DNA of 64,000 bases from Variovorax sp. WS11 (GCF_010499245.1 NZ_JAAGOW010000005.1:682001-746000); one strand, 5' to 3'. Counted from the first letter of the stretch, positions 16,909 to 25,994 are shown. The notes: generated by a model not told the origin, from the sequence alone. Translations and numbers: made by a program.

Positions 16909-17964
16909 CTAAAGTCCGTCGACGAATCCTTGAACGGCCTTGAGCAACGTCAGCTGCTGGTCGTCGGACAGCTTGATGGACAGCTTCAGGGTCGGGCGTC
17001 CCAGCACATCGAACTTCAGCGCGCCCACTTTTTGATTGGCAAGCTTCAAGACATGGCTGGCCTGTGGGACAGGTGCCACCGCCTCCGCGGCTGTGCCTGG
17101 CGCGGATACGAGGCGGGCAAATACGCTCTTGGCAGAATGAACGCCCTTTTCCGACGCCAGCGCCTGCGCACGCCCGACCAGTCCGGCCTCATCGTCCTGA
17201 AAGGCCTTTCCCAGCTCCGTGGCCCAGGCCAGCTGGATCGTCTGGGGCGCGGGGAACGCTGCGATCACCGCATCGGGCAGGCGCGCCAGCGTCAATGCCT
17301 TGCCGAGATTGCTGATATCCACTCCCAGGGCGGCCGCCATTTGGCGGTTCGACGGATAGACGCCCTTCTCGAGCGCGCGCAAATACGTCATGCCTTGCTC
17401 CCACGGCGACGGGTCAGCGCGGCCCCGGTTCTCTCTATCCATCTCCTCCACGAGCGCGCGGTCGTCCAGGTTCTCGACGACCGCCCAGACCGGGATGCCC
17501 AGCTGGCGGCAGGCTTCGTAGCGCCGGTGACCGAAGACCAGCTCGTACTTCGGGCCCTCCCCCGGTTTGGCGATCGCGCGCACCTTGATCGGCTGCGAAT
17601 TGCGGCCCGCCTCCTGGATCTCGCGCTTGAAGTCCTCGAAGGCCTTGCCCACGAATGCCGACTCGTGCCGGTTCGCGAACTCGCTGCGAGCGATCTCCGC
17701 GGTGTCGATCGATCGCGCCGGCAGGGCCCCATCCCAGCTGCGGAGCTCGGCGCTGACTTCGCTCAAGCGCCCTTCCAGCTCGCCGACCTGCGCGGCCCGG
17801 ATGCGCAACTCTTCGTTCTCGCGCAGCAGCTCGGAACGCTGGTCGTTGGCAAACGCCATCATCGCGCCCGGCGCTGTCTTCGGCTTTGCCGCATCGGGCA
17901 CCGGCTGCGCCGCCGGCATGATGGATGCGAAGTCGATCTTGGAGGCTTTGTCTTTCAAACCCAT
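16909..17964 (-). CDS. parB: ParB/Spo0J family partition protein, 351 aa
   Basis: Centromere-binding partition protein. An N-terminal ~85 residues with coiled-coil character (ENEELRIRAAQVGELEGRL) precedes the ParB N-terminal nuclease-like/CTPase domain with VFGHRRYEACRQLG (about residues 142-155, the box II arginine motif), then a helix-turn-helix (NRQMAAALGVDISNLGKAL, about 205-223), and a C-terminal dimerisation region. ParB proteins bind parS and load as CTP-dependent clamps. The ATG lies one base after the parA stop, so the two are cotranscribed. Two large palindromes lie just downstream and could be its parS. Confidence 0.9.
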   Translation of the reverse strand: MGLKDKASKIDFASIMPAAQPVPDAAKPKTAPGAMMAFANDQRSELLRENEELRIRAAQVGELEGRLSEVSAELRSWDGALPARSIDTAEIARSEFANRHESAFVGKAFEDFKREIQEAGRNSQPIKVRAIAKPGEGPKYELVFGHRRYEACRQLGIPVWAVVENLDDRALVEEMDRENRGRADPSPWEQGMTYLRALEKGVYPSNRQMAAALGVDISNLGKALTLARLPDAVIAAFPAPQTIQLAWATELGKAFQDDEAGLVGRAQALASEKGVHSAKSVFARLVSAPGTAAEAVAPVPQASHVLKLANQKVGALKFDVLGRPTLKLSIKLSDDQQLTLLKAVQGFVDGL

Positions 17965-17965
17965 G

Positions 17966-19162
17966 TCAGACCGCCGTTTCCAGGATTTGTCGTTCCGCCA
18001 CCTGCCGCGCCCACACGGCTTCGATCTGCTGTTCGATCAGCTCGCACATCCGGTCGTAGGCGACACGTGCGCGGGAGAAGGTCTTGGAGTTCACCGAGCC
18101 CCGCGGCAGGTCGTAAACCGTACCGAACTCCGCACTGGCAGTCGCCGCCACCGCCGTCTTGGGGATCTCGATCGGCAGCACCTTGTCGCCATAACCTTCC
18201 AGGACCCACTGCCGGACCACCGAGCTCGCCGTGTCCGACGCCTCGACGCGTGACAGCAGCACGTCGATGAACTCGAAGCTCTTGTCCTTGCCGCGGCTGC
18301 GGACCAGCTGGTTGCACAGGTCGGAGAACAGGTCCCAGAACTGCGCCGAGCTCGCGAAGTCCAGTGCCGATGGGGGCAGGGGCATGATGACCCCGTCGGC
18401 CGCCATCAGCGCATTGATCGTCACGTAGCTCAAGGACGGCGGGGTGTCGACCACGATGACGTCGTAGTCCTCCCGCGAGAGATCGAGGCCCCGATCGAGC
18501 ACGCGCCAGAATTCAAAGCCAGGATCGCGGGCCTGGCGCGCCGGCAAGTGAAACTCGGCGCCGTAGAGCAGGGGGGCCGCACACACCAGGTCGATGGACG
18601 GCCAGTAAGTGGGGCGGATCGCGTATTTCAGATTTTCCTGCTCACCGGTGAAGAGCGACATCGCCGTGTGCTCGGTCTCCACCTCGGCATCCGGCAACAC
18701 GCCGAACAGCGTCGTCGCCGAGCCCTGGGGATCCAGGTCCACCAACAGGACCCGATGGCCACGCATGGACAATCCCTGTGCCAGCGTGACTGCCGACGTC
18801 GTCTTGGCGACGCCTCCCTTGAAGTTGGCCACGGTGATCGTGATGCCCGCCGCGCCGGCAGGGCGCAGATGCTCGGCACGCAACTCCCTGGCCCACTGCT
18901 GGGCCTCGGCCATCGTCCACTCCCGGCTGTTGCCGTGGATCTCGCCGGCCGGAAGGTCGCCCCGGGTCACGCGATAGGCGATCTTCGACTTGTCCACGCC
19001 GCACAGGTCCGCCAGCTGCACCGCCTTCAAGGTCGGCGCCGTCTTCACGGCGGTGGGTGCCAGCATGGCCGAGCGGATCCGGTCCATCATGCCGGCGATC
19101 TTGTGCGCTTGCTGCTCGATGTCTTCCAGGTTCTGTCGACGTATGGTCTGCTTGATGTCCAC
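17966..19162 (-). CDS. parA: ParA partition ATPase with N-terminal HTH, 398 aa
   Basis: Walker-type partition ATPase of the long, plasmid (type Ia) class: an N-terminal ~100 residues with a MerR/HTH-like segment (LADLCGVDKSKIAYRVTRGDLP, about residues 50-71) for autorepression, then deviant Walker A FKGGVAKTT (about 113-121), Walker A' LLVDLDPQGSAT, and Walker B VIVVDTPPSLSY. Long ParA proteins repress their own operon. Start is GTG at 19160-19162 with an AAGGCAG ribosome site. Divergent from rep across the origin, an arrangement seen on Burkholderiales megaplasmids and second chromosomes. Confidence 0.93.
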   Translation of the reverse strand: MDIKQTIRRQNLEDIEQQAHKIAGMMDRIRSAMLAPTAVKTAPTLKAVQLADLCGVDKSKIAYRVTRGDLPAGEIHGNSREWTMAEAQQWARELRAEHLRPAGAAGITITVANFKGGVAKTTSAVTLAQGLSMRGHRVLLVDLDPQGSATTLFGVLPDAEVETEHTAMSLFTGEQENLKYAIRPTYWPSIDLVCAAPLLYGAEFHLPARQARDPGFEFWRVLDRGLDLSREDYDVIVVDTPPSLSYVTINALMAADGVIMPLPPSALDFASSAQFWDLFSDLCNQLVRSRGKDKSFEFIDVLLSRVEASDTASSVVRQWVLEGYGDKVLPIEIPKTAVAATASAEFGTVYDLPRGSVNSKTFSRARVAYDRMCELIEQQIEAVWARQVAERQILETAV

Positions 19163-19396
19163 GAAATCTGCCTTGAAAGTTGGTGAGTCGTGCGATTATG
19201 CCTAGCACCCTCAGAAAAACGAAGAATCATCGATCCATCGTGCGCAGACAGCCTAGTGGGGTGGGTTTTGGGTCTTTTTCTCAAGAATCTTCCGAGATTA
19301 AGGAAGAACTTCAATACCTTCAAGAGATTAAGCCCGCATGAAATCCTGATTTCTTCAATAAAATCAATAGGTTAGATGTCAATACCGATCACTGGC
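19163..19396. other. AT-rich stretch beside the iterons, candidate DNA unwinding element
   Basis: This stretch is far richer in A and T than the flanking DNA, most clearly from 19268 to 19380, and holds two copies of GAGATTAAG (19294-19302 and 19324-19332) with starts 30 bases apart. It lies next to the iteron array and a DnaA box, where iteron origins open. It also must contain the parA promoter. No gene is seen. Confidence 0.6.
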
Positions 19397-19719
19397 GTCC
19401 AGCTTTTAATCGCTTGCGTCCAGCCCTGAATCGGATCCGTCCATGCTTTCATCGGATCCTGTCCAGCCTTCGCTCGGAGCGCCCCGAGCGCTTATCCACA
19501 GCGCCGGATCAGCGCTTTCGTGCGGTCTGCCGGCCTTTGTCCAGGGTTTAATCGGGTTCCGACGCATCGCCCGGACCGCAGGCGGAGGGTCGGGAGGACC
19601 GAATGTCCGGCTTTTAATCGCCCAAGCCGTTCGGCAGGAACCCGCGCTGCGCCCAGATGTCCAGCTTTTAATCGGGCGCGATGGCATTACCGGCGGGCAA
19701 AGTGTCCAGGTTTTGATCG
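19397..19719 (+). repeat. Eight iterons of the replication origin (oriV)
   Basis: Eight same-direction 16-base repeats with consensus GTCCAGCTTTTAATCG start at 19397, 19418, 19439, 19461, 19539, 19605, 19659 and 19704. The copies at 19397 and 19659 are identical; the others differ at one to six positions, all keeping GTCC at the start and TCG at the end. The first four are spaced 21-22 bases apart, two helical turns, and the rest 45-78 bases. They lie between the AT-rich stretch and rep and should bind the Rep initiator. Confidence 0.92.
19492..19500 (+). promoter_or_regulatory. DnaA box TTATCCACA
   Basis: Perfect match to the consensus TTATNCACA, in the gap between iterons four and five. 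It supports DnaA-assisted initiation at this origin. Confidence 0.8.
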
Positions 19720-19750
19720 GCACGGTCCGAGCGCGCCAGGGGGTGCTTGT

Positions 19751-19768
19751 GTCCAAAGCATGTTGGAC
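19751..19768. promoter_or_regulatory. Inverted repeat GTCCAA-AGCATG-TTGGAC at the rep start, likely Rep operator
   Basis: Two inverted copies of the iteron's leading GTCCA half-site separated by six bases, lying across the first possible rep start codon. In iteron replicons, Rep dimers bind such inverted half-iterons to repress their own gene while monomers bind the direct iterons. Confidence 0.65.
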
Positions 19769-21151
19769 ATAACATCAGTGCCCAAGATGAGCCAACGGAG
19801 CACCGAAGTCACCCTCGAAAAGCCGAGCGCGAGCCACCCCGTCGACGACGTGCTGGAGCTCAGGAAGCCGCACGAGATGATCGTCATGATGCCTCGTTCG
19901 GCACGCGTCACCCTGACCGGCCGGCGTATCTACAGCGCTCTGCTGCAGATCGCGCAAACGCGGCTCGTCGCCCTGCCTGGCATGCCCGCGGCCGACTTCA
20001 TGTTCGAGGCTCCGCTCGCCGCCATCCTCCGGACCACCGGCTCGAGCGGCAGCGAGCGCACCGCGGCGAAGAAATACCTAATCGAGATGCGCAGCCTGGA
20101 GGTCGACTGGGAATCGACCGCGCCAGGCGATGGCGTCAAGTGGCGCGGCTTCTCGATGCTCTCGGAAGTGGCGCTCGAGCTGCGTCGCGGCGAGAACTGG
20201 GTGAGCTGGTCCTATCCGCCGACGATCATGGCCGCCTTGCGCGAGCCGCAGCGGTGGGCGCGCATCGACCTCGACGTACTGGCGAAGCTGGGCTCCTATA
20301 CGGCGGTCGCGCTCTACGAGATCTGTGCGCGCTACCGGGAGAATCCCAGCGGCGTCACCAGCCGCAAGCCCGTGGCCTGGTGGGTCGATGCCTTGAGCAA
20401 CGGGCCGGGCGCCGAGCGGCGCGAGTGGCGAAAGTTCAAGAACGAGCGCGTGAAGGACGCGGTCGCCGAGATCAACGCCGAAACCGACCTCGACATCGAT
20501 CTTATCGAGCACAAGCAGGGCAGGGTGATCACCGAAGTGCAGTTTGCGGTGCGCAAGAAGCGGCAGGCCGCCCCGGCGCGGCCGGCTTCGGGCGAGCCCG
20601 TGGACGCCACGCTGGTGCTGCGCGCCGAAACGCTCGGCATCCGCGAGATCAAGCTGGAAGGCCTTCTCAAGGAGTTTGGCGACGAGCGCGTGCGCAGCCA
20701 GATCGACGTGCTCGAGCGCAGAGCGGCCAACAAGACGCTGCGCACGATCGACAACGCCTTTTCCTATCTGCGCTCGCTGCTGCGCAACGAGACGCCGGTG
20801 CAGGAGAGTCCCCCGGAGCCGACCAGCGCGCCCGATGCAACGCCCGCCCCGCCAGCCCCCCGGACCGCCGGTCCTGCGGCGAGCATGGAGGGCTCCAGCT
20901 ATTTGCGGGAGCAGATCCAGGCAATGAAGCAGGAGGTCGCAGCCCTGAGTCCTGTACAGCTGAAGCGCTGGGTCGACCAGGCGCTGCAGGACCTGGCCCG
21001 GAAAGGGGCGTTGAACGCCGTCATCAGCCGGCGCGCCGCCCAGGGCGATGTGCTCCACGGGCTGCTGGGCTCCGCCGTCGTTTACGCCTATGCCGATGCC
21101 ACCTACGGTCCGGACTGGAAAGTGGATCGCCAGCTGTTCGACGCCCCCTGA
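19760..21151 (+). CDS. repA: Replication initiator protein (Rep_3/RepA-like), 463 aa
   Basis: Replication initiator with two winged-helix domains: residues about 38-180 (KPHEMIVMMPRSARVTLTGRRIYSALL onward) and about 185-280 (WARIDLDVLAKLGSYTAVALYEICARYR), the order found in iteron-binding Rep proteins, with a longer C-terminal part like those of Burkholderiales megaplasmid and chromosome-2 initiators. Upstream lie eight iterons, a DnaA box and an AT-rich stretch. The start is unsure: ATG 19760 lies inside the inverted repeat, ATG 19787 just beyond it would give 454 residues. The open frame extends back through the iterons but that part is not coding. Confidence 0.85.
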   Translation: MLDITSVPKMSQRSTEVTLEKPSASHPVDDVLELRKPHEMIVMMPRSARVTLTGRRIYSALLQIAQTRLVALPGMPAADFMFEAPLAAILRTTGSSGSERTAAKKYLIEMRSLEVDWESTAPGDGVKWRGFSMLSEVALELRRGENWVSWSYPPTIMAALREPQRWARIDLDVLAKLGSYTAVALYEICARYRENPSGVTSRKPVAWWVDALSNGPGAERREWRKFKNERVKDAVAEINAETDLDIDLIEHKQGRVITEVQFAVRKKRQAAPARPASGEPVDATLVLRAETLGIREIKLEGLLKEFGDERVRSQIDVLERRAANKTLRTIDNAFSYLRSLLRNETPVQESPPEPTSAPDATPAPPAPRTAGPAASMEGSSYLREQIQAMKQEVAALSPVQLKRWVDQALQDLARKGALNAVISRRAAQGDVLHGLLGSAVVYAYADATYGPDWKVDRQLFDAP

Positions 21152-21361
21152 GGATCTCACTGTCGCGCGAGCTAACGCTGCGCGTGAGAGTTACTGCTCA
21201 CTTGGTTGGCACTGAGCCGTGGCGCGGGTATGACCCTGCTTAGCGGAATAGCGCCAAACTTGTTACTCCCAGCGTTCGATCTGCGGTGCCAGACTGTCTC
21301 TAGGCCAACCAGCGATGAGCAGCGGAAGAGCCGCGAATTCGCCCAACCAGGAGATTCAGTC

Positions 21362-22162
21362 ATGACTACCAAGTCAACAGAAAGCGGACGCAAAAAAGGC
21401 GGGCAGACCGCCATGCACACACCATCGGTCGTGTCGCCGCAGGAGTGGAAAGCGGCCCACGAGCAACTGCTCGTGAAGGAAAAGGCCCAGACCCGCGCCC
21501 GCGACGCCTTGGCCGCCGAGCGTCGGCGCATGCCATGGATGGCCGTGGAGAGGGCCTATGCCTTCGAGGGGCCCGCGGGAAAGGCCAGCCTGCTGGACCT
21601 GTTCGACGGTCGGCGTCAGTTGATCGTCTATCGCGCCTTCTTCGAGCCGGGCGTGTTCGGCTGGCCCGATCATGCCTGCCGCGGCTGCTCCATGGTCGCC
21701 GACCAGGTCGCCCACGTCGCCCACCTGAACGCCCGCGACACCACCCTCGTCTTCGTCTCGCGTGCGCCTCAGCCGGACATCACGCGGCTGAAGGCGCGAA
21801 TGGGCTGGGAGATCCCGTGGTTCAGCCTCACCGATCGCTTTGACGCCGACTTCGGCGTGGACGAGTGGCACGGCACGAACGTGTTCTACCGCGACGGGGA
21901 CCGCGTGTTCCGCACCTACTTCACCAACAACCGCGGCGACGAGCAGATGGGGGGCACCTGGAACTACCTCGACATCACGCCGCTCGGCCGGCAAGAGGTC
22001 TGGGAAGACTCGCCCGAGGGCTATCCTCAGACGCCGACCTACAAGTGGTGGAACTGGCACGACAACTACGGCGCAGACGCAGCGCCCGACAAGAAGTGGG
22101 TCGAGGTATCGGACGCCGGTGAGGCGGCGTTCCGGAACCAGGACCCGGGCACGAAGCCGTAA
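21362..22162 (+). CDS. DUF899 family thioredoxin-like protein, 266 aa
   Basis: DUF899 proteins have a thioredoxin-like fold and no settled function. The core motifs are present: VSPQEWKAAHEQLLVKEK near residues 22-39, LLDLFDGRRQLIVYRAFF near 75-92, a C-x2-C pair at residues 106 and 109 (ACRGCSM), and PWFSLTDRFDADFGVDEWHGTNVF. The C-terminus reads GGTWNYLDITPLGRQE and KWWNWHDNY as usual. ATG 21362 has AGGAGA eight bases upstream; an upstream frame from 21206 is not conserved. It stands alone after rep. Confidence 0.88.
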   Translation: MTTKSTESGRKKGGQTAMHTPSVVSPQEWKAAHEQLLVKEKAQTRARDALAAERRRMPWMAVERAYAFEGPAGKASLLDLFDGRRQLIVYRAFFEPGVFGWPDHACRGCSMVADQVAHVAHLNARDTTLVFVSRAPQPDITRLKARMGWEIPWFSLTDRFDADFGVDEWHGTNVFYRDGDRVFRTYFTNNRGDEQMGGTWNYLDITPLGRQEVWEDSPEGYPQTPTYKWWNWHDNYGADAAPDKKWVEVSDAGEAAFRNQDPGTKP

Positions 22163-22204
22163 GCCGGGCCTGCTCGCGCGGATTCTTCGGGCGCGCTGCC
22201 CGGC
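22163..22204. terminator. GC-rich inverted repeat between convergent genes
   Basis: Arms GCCGGGC (22163-22169) and GCCCGGC (22198-22204) with further GCGC pairing inside. It starts at the base after the DUF899 stop and ends 12 bases before the EAL gene stop. No T-run, so it may stabilise transcript ends rather than terminate alone. Confidence 0.4.
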
Positions 22205-22216
22205 CACTGGAGAGGG

Positions 22217-22960
22217 TCAGGCTGCGTCCCAAGCCACCGCCGGCAGCATGGCGATGCCGGGCGCCGCGAACAAAAAGCCCTGGAACAGGCGCACGCCGAC
22301 CCCGCGAAGCGTGTCGACCTCTTCCGGGCGTTCAACGCCTTCTGCGACTACCCGGATCCGCAGCTCGTCGCAGATCGCCACGATGCCCTTCACGATCGCG
22401 AAGCGCACGGCGCTGCGATGGACGTCCCGAACGAAGCTCATGTCGAGCTTGACGATGTCGGGCTGGAAAGCGGCCAGCAGCTCGAAACCTGCATAGGCGG
22501 CGCCGAAGTCGTCGATGGCGGAGGTGAAGCCGAAGTCTTCGAAAGCATGGAAGCTCGTGGCCAGCGCGGGCAGGTCGGCGACGGGTTCGCCTTCGGTGAG
22601 TTCGAACATCAGGCGATCGACCGGAAAGTGCGCCTGCTCGGCCGCGCGGATGGCAGTGTGGAAGCACTGCGCCGGGCCTGCAACGTCGTTCGGGTCGACA
22701 TTGAGGCTGAGCCGGGATTGCATGCCGAGCATCGAGGCCATCTCGATCGCCTTCACGCGGCATGCCTCGTGGAAGGCGAAGCGATGGGGCGCCTGCACCT
22801 TGCCGAGCACCGCGAGTGCGCCTTCCCCGCGGGCGCCACGAACGAGCGCCTCGTGCGCGAACACCTCACGCGACTCGAGGTCCACGATCGGCTGGAACGC
22901 GATCGTGAACGCCGGGCCGATGGCAGGCATGGGAGCGTCGATGGCGTTTTGGGGTTTCAT
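22217..22960 (-). CDS. EAL-domain c-di-GMP phosphodiesterase, 247 aa
   Basis: Single EAL domain with no other sensory part. Catalytic features are kept: EALVRG at residues 37-42, the metal-binding Asn in LSLNVD, Glu in MFELTEGE, the DDFGAAYAGF motif, Lys in DIVKLD, Glu in VVAEGVE and Gln in FQGFLF. It should therefore hydrolyse cyclic di-GMP. Start ATG at 22958-22960 overlaps the stop of the upstream GGDEF gene by four bases; an earlier in-frame start at 22987 is less likely. The pair forms a coupled synthase-phosphodiesterase unit. Confidence 0.9.
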   Translation of the reverse strand: MKPQNAIDAPMPAIGPAFTIAFQPIVDLESREVFAHEALVRGARGEGALAVLGKVQAPHRFAFHEACRVKAIEMASMLGMQSRLSLNVDPNDVAGPAQCFHTAIRAAEQAHFPVDRLMFELTEGEPVADLPALATSFHAFEDFGFTSAIDDFGAAYAGFELLAAFQPDIVKLDMSFVRDVHRSAVRFAIVKGIVAICDELRIRVVAEGVERPEEVDTLRGVGVRLFQGFLFAAPGIAMLPAVAWDAA

Positions 22961-25752
22961 CGGGCCAGGGATTCCTTGCGCGGCCACGCCGAGCCGTGCT
23001 GGATGACGGACCTCGAGGCCGCCATCATGAAGCGGTTCCTTCCGTCCTTCTTGGCGGCGTACAGCGCCGAGTCGGCGGTTGCCATCAAGGATGCGAAATC
23101 CTCGTCGTCTTCTTCCGAGAGCGCGATGCCGATGCTAGTCGTCACCTGCAAGCTGCGGGTCGAGAGGACGAAGGCGGGGCGCATCGCCGTCAGCACCTTG
23201 TCGGCCACCCGCTGCGCTTCGTGGGCGCCGGCAATGCCTTCGAGAAGGATCACGAACTCGTCGCCGGCGTAGCGCGCCGCCATGTCCGTCTCGCGCACGC
23301 TTTCCTTGAGGCGGCGGCCGAACTCCTTGAGCACCGCATCGCCCGCCGCATGGCCCAGCGAATCGTTGATCGACTTGAAGTAGTCGATGTCCAGGAACAT
23401 GAGGCAGATCGGGACGCCGGATCGCCGGGTCCTGGCCAAGGCTTCGCGCACGCGCTCCTCGAACGACCGGCGGTTCGGCAAGCCGGTGAGCGCATCTTCG
23501 CGCGCAAGCGTGTCCAGCTGCATCTGCTTCTGCTTGAGGTCGCTGACGTCGTTGGCCAGGACGTACAGCCCGACGACCTCGCCCGCCGCGTTCCGCTGTG
23601 GCAGGTAGGTGGTCTGCAGGGTTCGCTCGCCGACCAGCAGCTTGGCGGTCTGTTCGAAGGACACCACCTCGCCGGCGAATGCGCGCGCCAGCAGCGGCTT
23701 GCGCATCTCGTAGTGCGCCTCGCCGACGGCCTCGCGGATGGGCCGATTGATGATCGAAGCCGGCGGGATGCCGAGCCAGCTCTCATAGCGGCCGTTGCAG
23801 AAGACCACCCGTTCGTCGCGATCGAGCTCGGTCAGCAGCGCCGGCACGTTGTCCGTCAGCCCGCGCAGGCGCTGCTCGCTCTCGGCGCTGCGGATCTCGG
23901 CGCGCTTGCGTTCGGTCACATCGAAAGTCATCGCATAGAAGCCCCGCACCACACCATCCGCATCGGTGTCGGGGATGTAGTGGGACTGATACCAGTTCTC
24001 GCTGGTCCCGCGCGTGCTGTAGCCGGTCTTCTCGAAGGTCACCGATTCTCCGGCGAGCACGCGCTGCACATAGGGCTCGACCATCCGGAAATCCTCGATG
24101 CCGCGCACATCGGCCATGAGCCGGCCTACCAGTTCGGCGTTCTCGTGCAGCGCACGCACGTGGGCGTTGACGAAGGTGTAGCGCAAGGAGGCGTCCACAT
24201 GCGACACCAAAGCCGGAAGGTTGTCGGTGATGGTGCGGATGCGGGCCTCGCCGGCGGCCCGCTCGCGCTCGGCCACCTTCTGGCGCGTGATGTCGAAGGT
24301 CATCACGTAGTAGCCGACCGTCTGCCCGCCGTCGCGGATGTCGGGGACCAGATGGCACTCGAAGAAGCCTTCCTTGCCGTTGCGGTCGTAGGTGCCTTCG
24401 CAGCGCGTCGGCGTGCCCGCCAGCACCTTGGCAACCTGGGGCACGAGCTGCTCGTAGACCGCATCCGGCAGCGACTCCTTCATCGTCATGGTGCCGATGT
24501 CGGCCTGCGTCCGTCCTCGCATGGCGAGGCCCGCCTTGTTGCCGAAGAGGCAGCGCTGATCGCGGTCGAAGTAGGCGACCACGGCTGGCAGGTTGTCCGT
24601 CACGTCGCGCAGGAACTTTTCGCTCGCTTTCAGCCGCTCCTGAGCCGTCTGCCGCTCCAGCATCAGCGAATCGAAGGTGCGCGAGAGATCGCCGATCTCG
24701 TCCGCGGGCGGCAGCTCCGTCATGGGAAGGTAGCTCGAGACGGTGCGCGAGACCTGCATGTGCTCGTGCAGCCGTGTCAACGGCGCGAGCTGAGTGCGCA
24801 TGACCAGGAAGGCGAGGCCGCCCACCAGCACCGTGAGGAGCAGGGCGCCGGCCCATGTGTAGCGTTCGATCTGCTCGATCTGGGCAAAGGCCTCGCCGCG
24901 CGGGTAGATGCAGCCCAGCACCCAGTTGGTCTGGCTGATGCGCTTGAAAGCGTAGAGACCCGGCACGCCGGTGCGATCCTTCGCTTCGATCGCGCCCTCG
25001 AATCCGGTCACGGCGAGCTCGGCCGCGGGGTTGCGCCCTCCCTTGGCGTCCGCACGCTGGAGGATCCGGGATTTGTCCGGATCGTCGATGACGACGCCCT
25101 CCGTGTTCGTGATGAACATGTAGCCGCTCTTGCCGAACTTGACGTTGGCGAGTTCGCCAAGAAAGTTGTGCTCGCTGAGGTTGATGGCGCCGGAGATGAC
25201 GTAGAGAACGTCGCCATGCGTGTCGAGCACCGGCTCGGTCATGGCCACCTGCGCCATGCCGTTGAGGCGATTGCGGTAGGGCTGGGAAATGACGCCCGCC
25301 TTGCGGGCGATCGTCTGCTGGAAGTACTCGCGGTCCTTGATGTTGATCTTGCCGCGCTGCAGCGCGCCACCCAGGCCGGCCACGATATTGCCGTTCAGGT
25401 CGACGAAGGCGACGTTGGCGAAAGCATCCTTCAGGGACTTGTGCTGGACGATGAAGTCCTGCAGCAGCGCGGTGTTCGCCAGGTGATGCGCCTCCACGCT
25501 GTCGCCGAAGGTCTGGAGCAAGGTGCGTCGGCTCAGGAACTTCTGGTCCACCGCCTCGGCGATGGCGGAGATCCGCTCGAACTCCTCGTTGGCGATGGCC
25601 GCCTGCATGTTGCGCTTCACGAAGTAGAGCGCAGTGGTGGTGACGCCCAGCGTGATCGCGAGGACGACCGCGACCATGCCTATCGACAACCGGGCGCGAA
25701 GGCCCAGGCGAGGGAGGCGAAGAGCTGGAACACGCATCGAGCCTGCGAGCAT
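22957..25752 (-). CDS. Membrane diguanylate cyclase with Cache, HAMP, three PAS and GGDEF domains, 931 aa
   Basis: Order: transmembrane helix (about residues 23-48), periplasmic double-Cache domain (50-300), second helix (about 305-325), HAMP-like linker (330-385), three PAS domains (about 390-510, 515-640, 645-765) and a C-terminal GGDEF domain. The signature reads RYAGDEF, an AGDEF variant known from active cyclases, and an I-site RETD lies five residues before it, so product inhibition is possible. The start could be Met1 or Met6 (25737). It is translated just before the EAL gene with a four-base overlap. The ligand of the Cache domain is unknown. Confidence 0.9.
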   Translation of the reverse strand: MLAGSMRVPALRLPRLGLRARLSIGMVAVVLAITLGVTTTALYFVKRNMQAAIANEEFERISAIAEAVDQKFLSRRTLLQTFGDSVEAHHLANTALLQDFIVQHKSLKDAFANVAFVDLNGNIVAGLGGALQRGKINIKDREYFQQTIARKAGVISQPYRNRLNGMAQVAMTEPVLDTHGDVLYVISGAINLSEHNFLGELANVKFGKSGYMFITNTEGVVIDDPDKSRILQRADAKGGRNPAAELAVTGFEGAIEAKDRTGVPGLYAFKRISQTNWVLGCIYPRGEAFAQIEQIERYTWAGALLLTVLVGGLAFLVMRTQLAPLTRLHEHMQVSRTVSSYLPMTELPPADEIGDLSRTFDSLMLERQTAQERLKASEKFLRDVTDNLPAVVAYFDRDQRCLFGNKAGLAMRGRTQADIGTMTMKESLPDAVYEQLVPQVAKVLAGTPTRCEGTYDRNGKEGFFECHLVPDIRDGGQTVGYYVMTFDITRQKVAERERAAGEARIRTITDNLPALVSHVDASLRYTFVNAHVRALHENAELVGRLMADVRGIEDFRMVEPYVQRVLAGESVTFEKTGYSTRGTSENWYQSHYIPDTDADGVVRGFYAMTFDVTERKRAEIRSAESEQRLRGLTDNVPALLTELDRDERVVFCNGRYESWLGIPPASIINRPIREAVGEAHYEMRKPLLARAFAGEVVSFEQTAKLLVGERTLQTTYLPQRNAAGEVVGLYVLANDVSDLKQKQMQLDTLAREDALTGLPNRRSFEERVREALARTRRSGVPICLMFLDIDYFKSINDSLGHAAGDAVLKEFGRRLKESVRETDMAARYAGDEFVILLEGIAGAHEAQRVADKVLTAMRPAFVLSTRSLQVTTSIGIALSEEDDEDFASLMATADSALYAAKKDGRNRFMMAASRSVIQHGSAWPRKESLAR

Positions 25753-25994
25753 ACTGAACGCAGGTCTTCGGGCCTACGGGGCGCGTGGCCGGAAACGGCC
25801 CCTGCGTGACGAAATTGCGACGACGGCGACGCAATCGCGAAGTGCCCATGCTCGAACGATTACCAAAGTACTCGCGCCTTCGGTGATCCGGGCGCTATGG
25901 CTCGCTGCTCAGCTCGGCAAGGAAGTCCCGGCTGCACTCGGGCAAGCCCGGAACATGCACTTGCTCGTCACGAGCGGCCGTGCTTGCGGCCGCT

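Noticed and set aside
19520-19760. The rep frame extends upstream through the iterons, encoding repeated CPxFNR units
   Set aside because: The repeat in the protein is only the translation of the direct DNA iterons; there is no ribosome site and the region must serve as the origin.
22996-25809. A 937-codon open frame antisense to the diguanylate cyclase gene
   Set aside because: Its product is rich in Arg, His, Ala and Gly with no motifs, a usual shadow in high-GC DNA; the minus-strand frame has full Cache, PAS and GGDEF domains.
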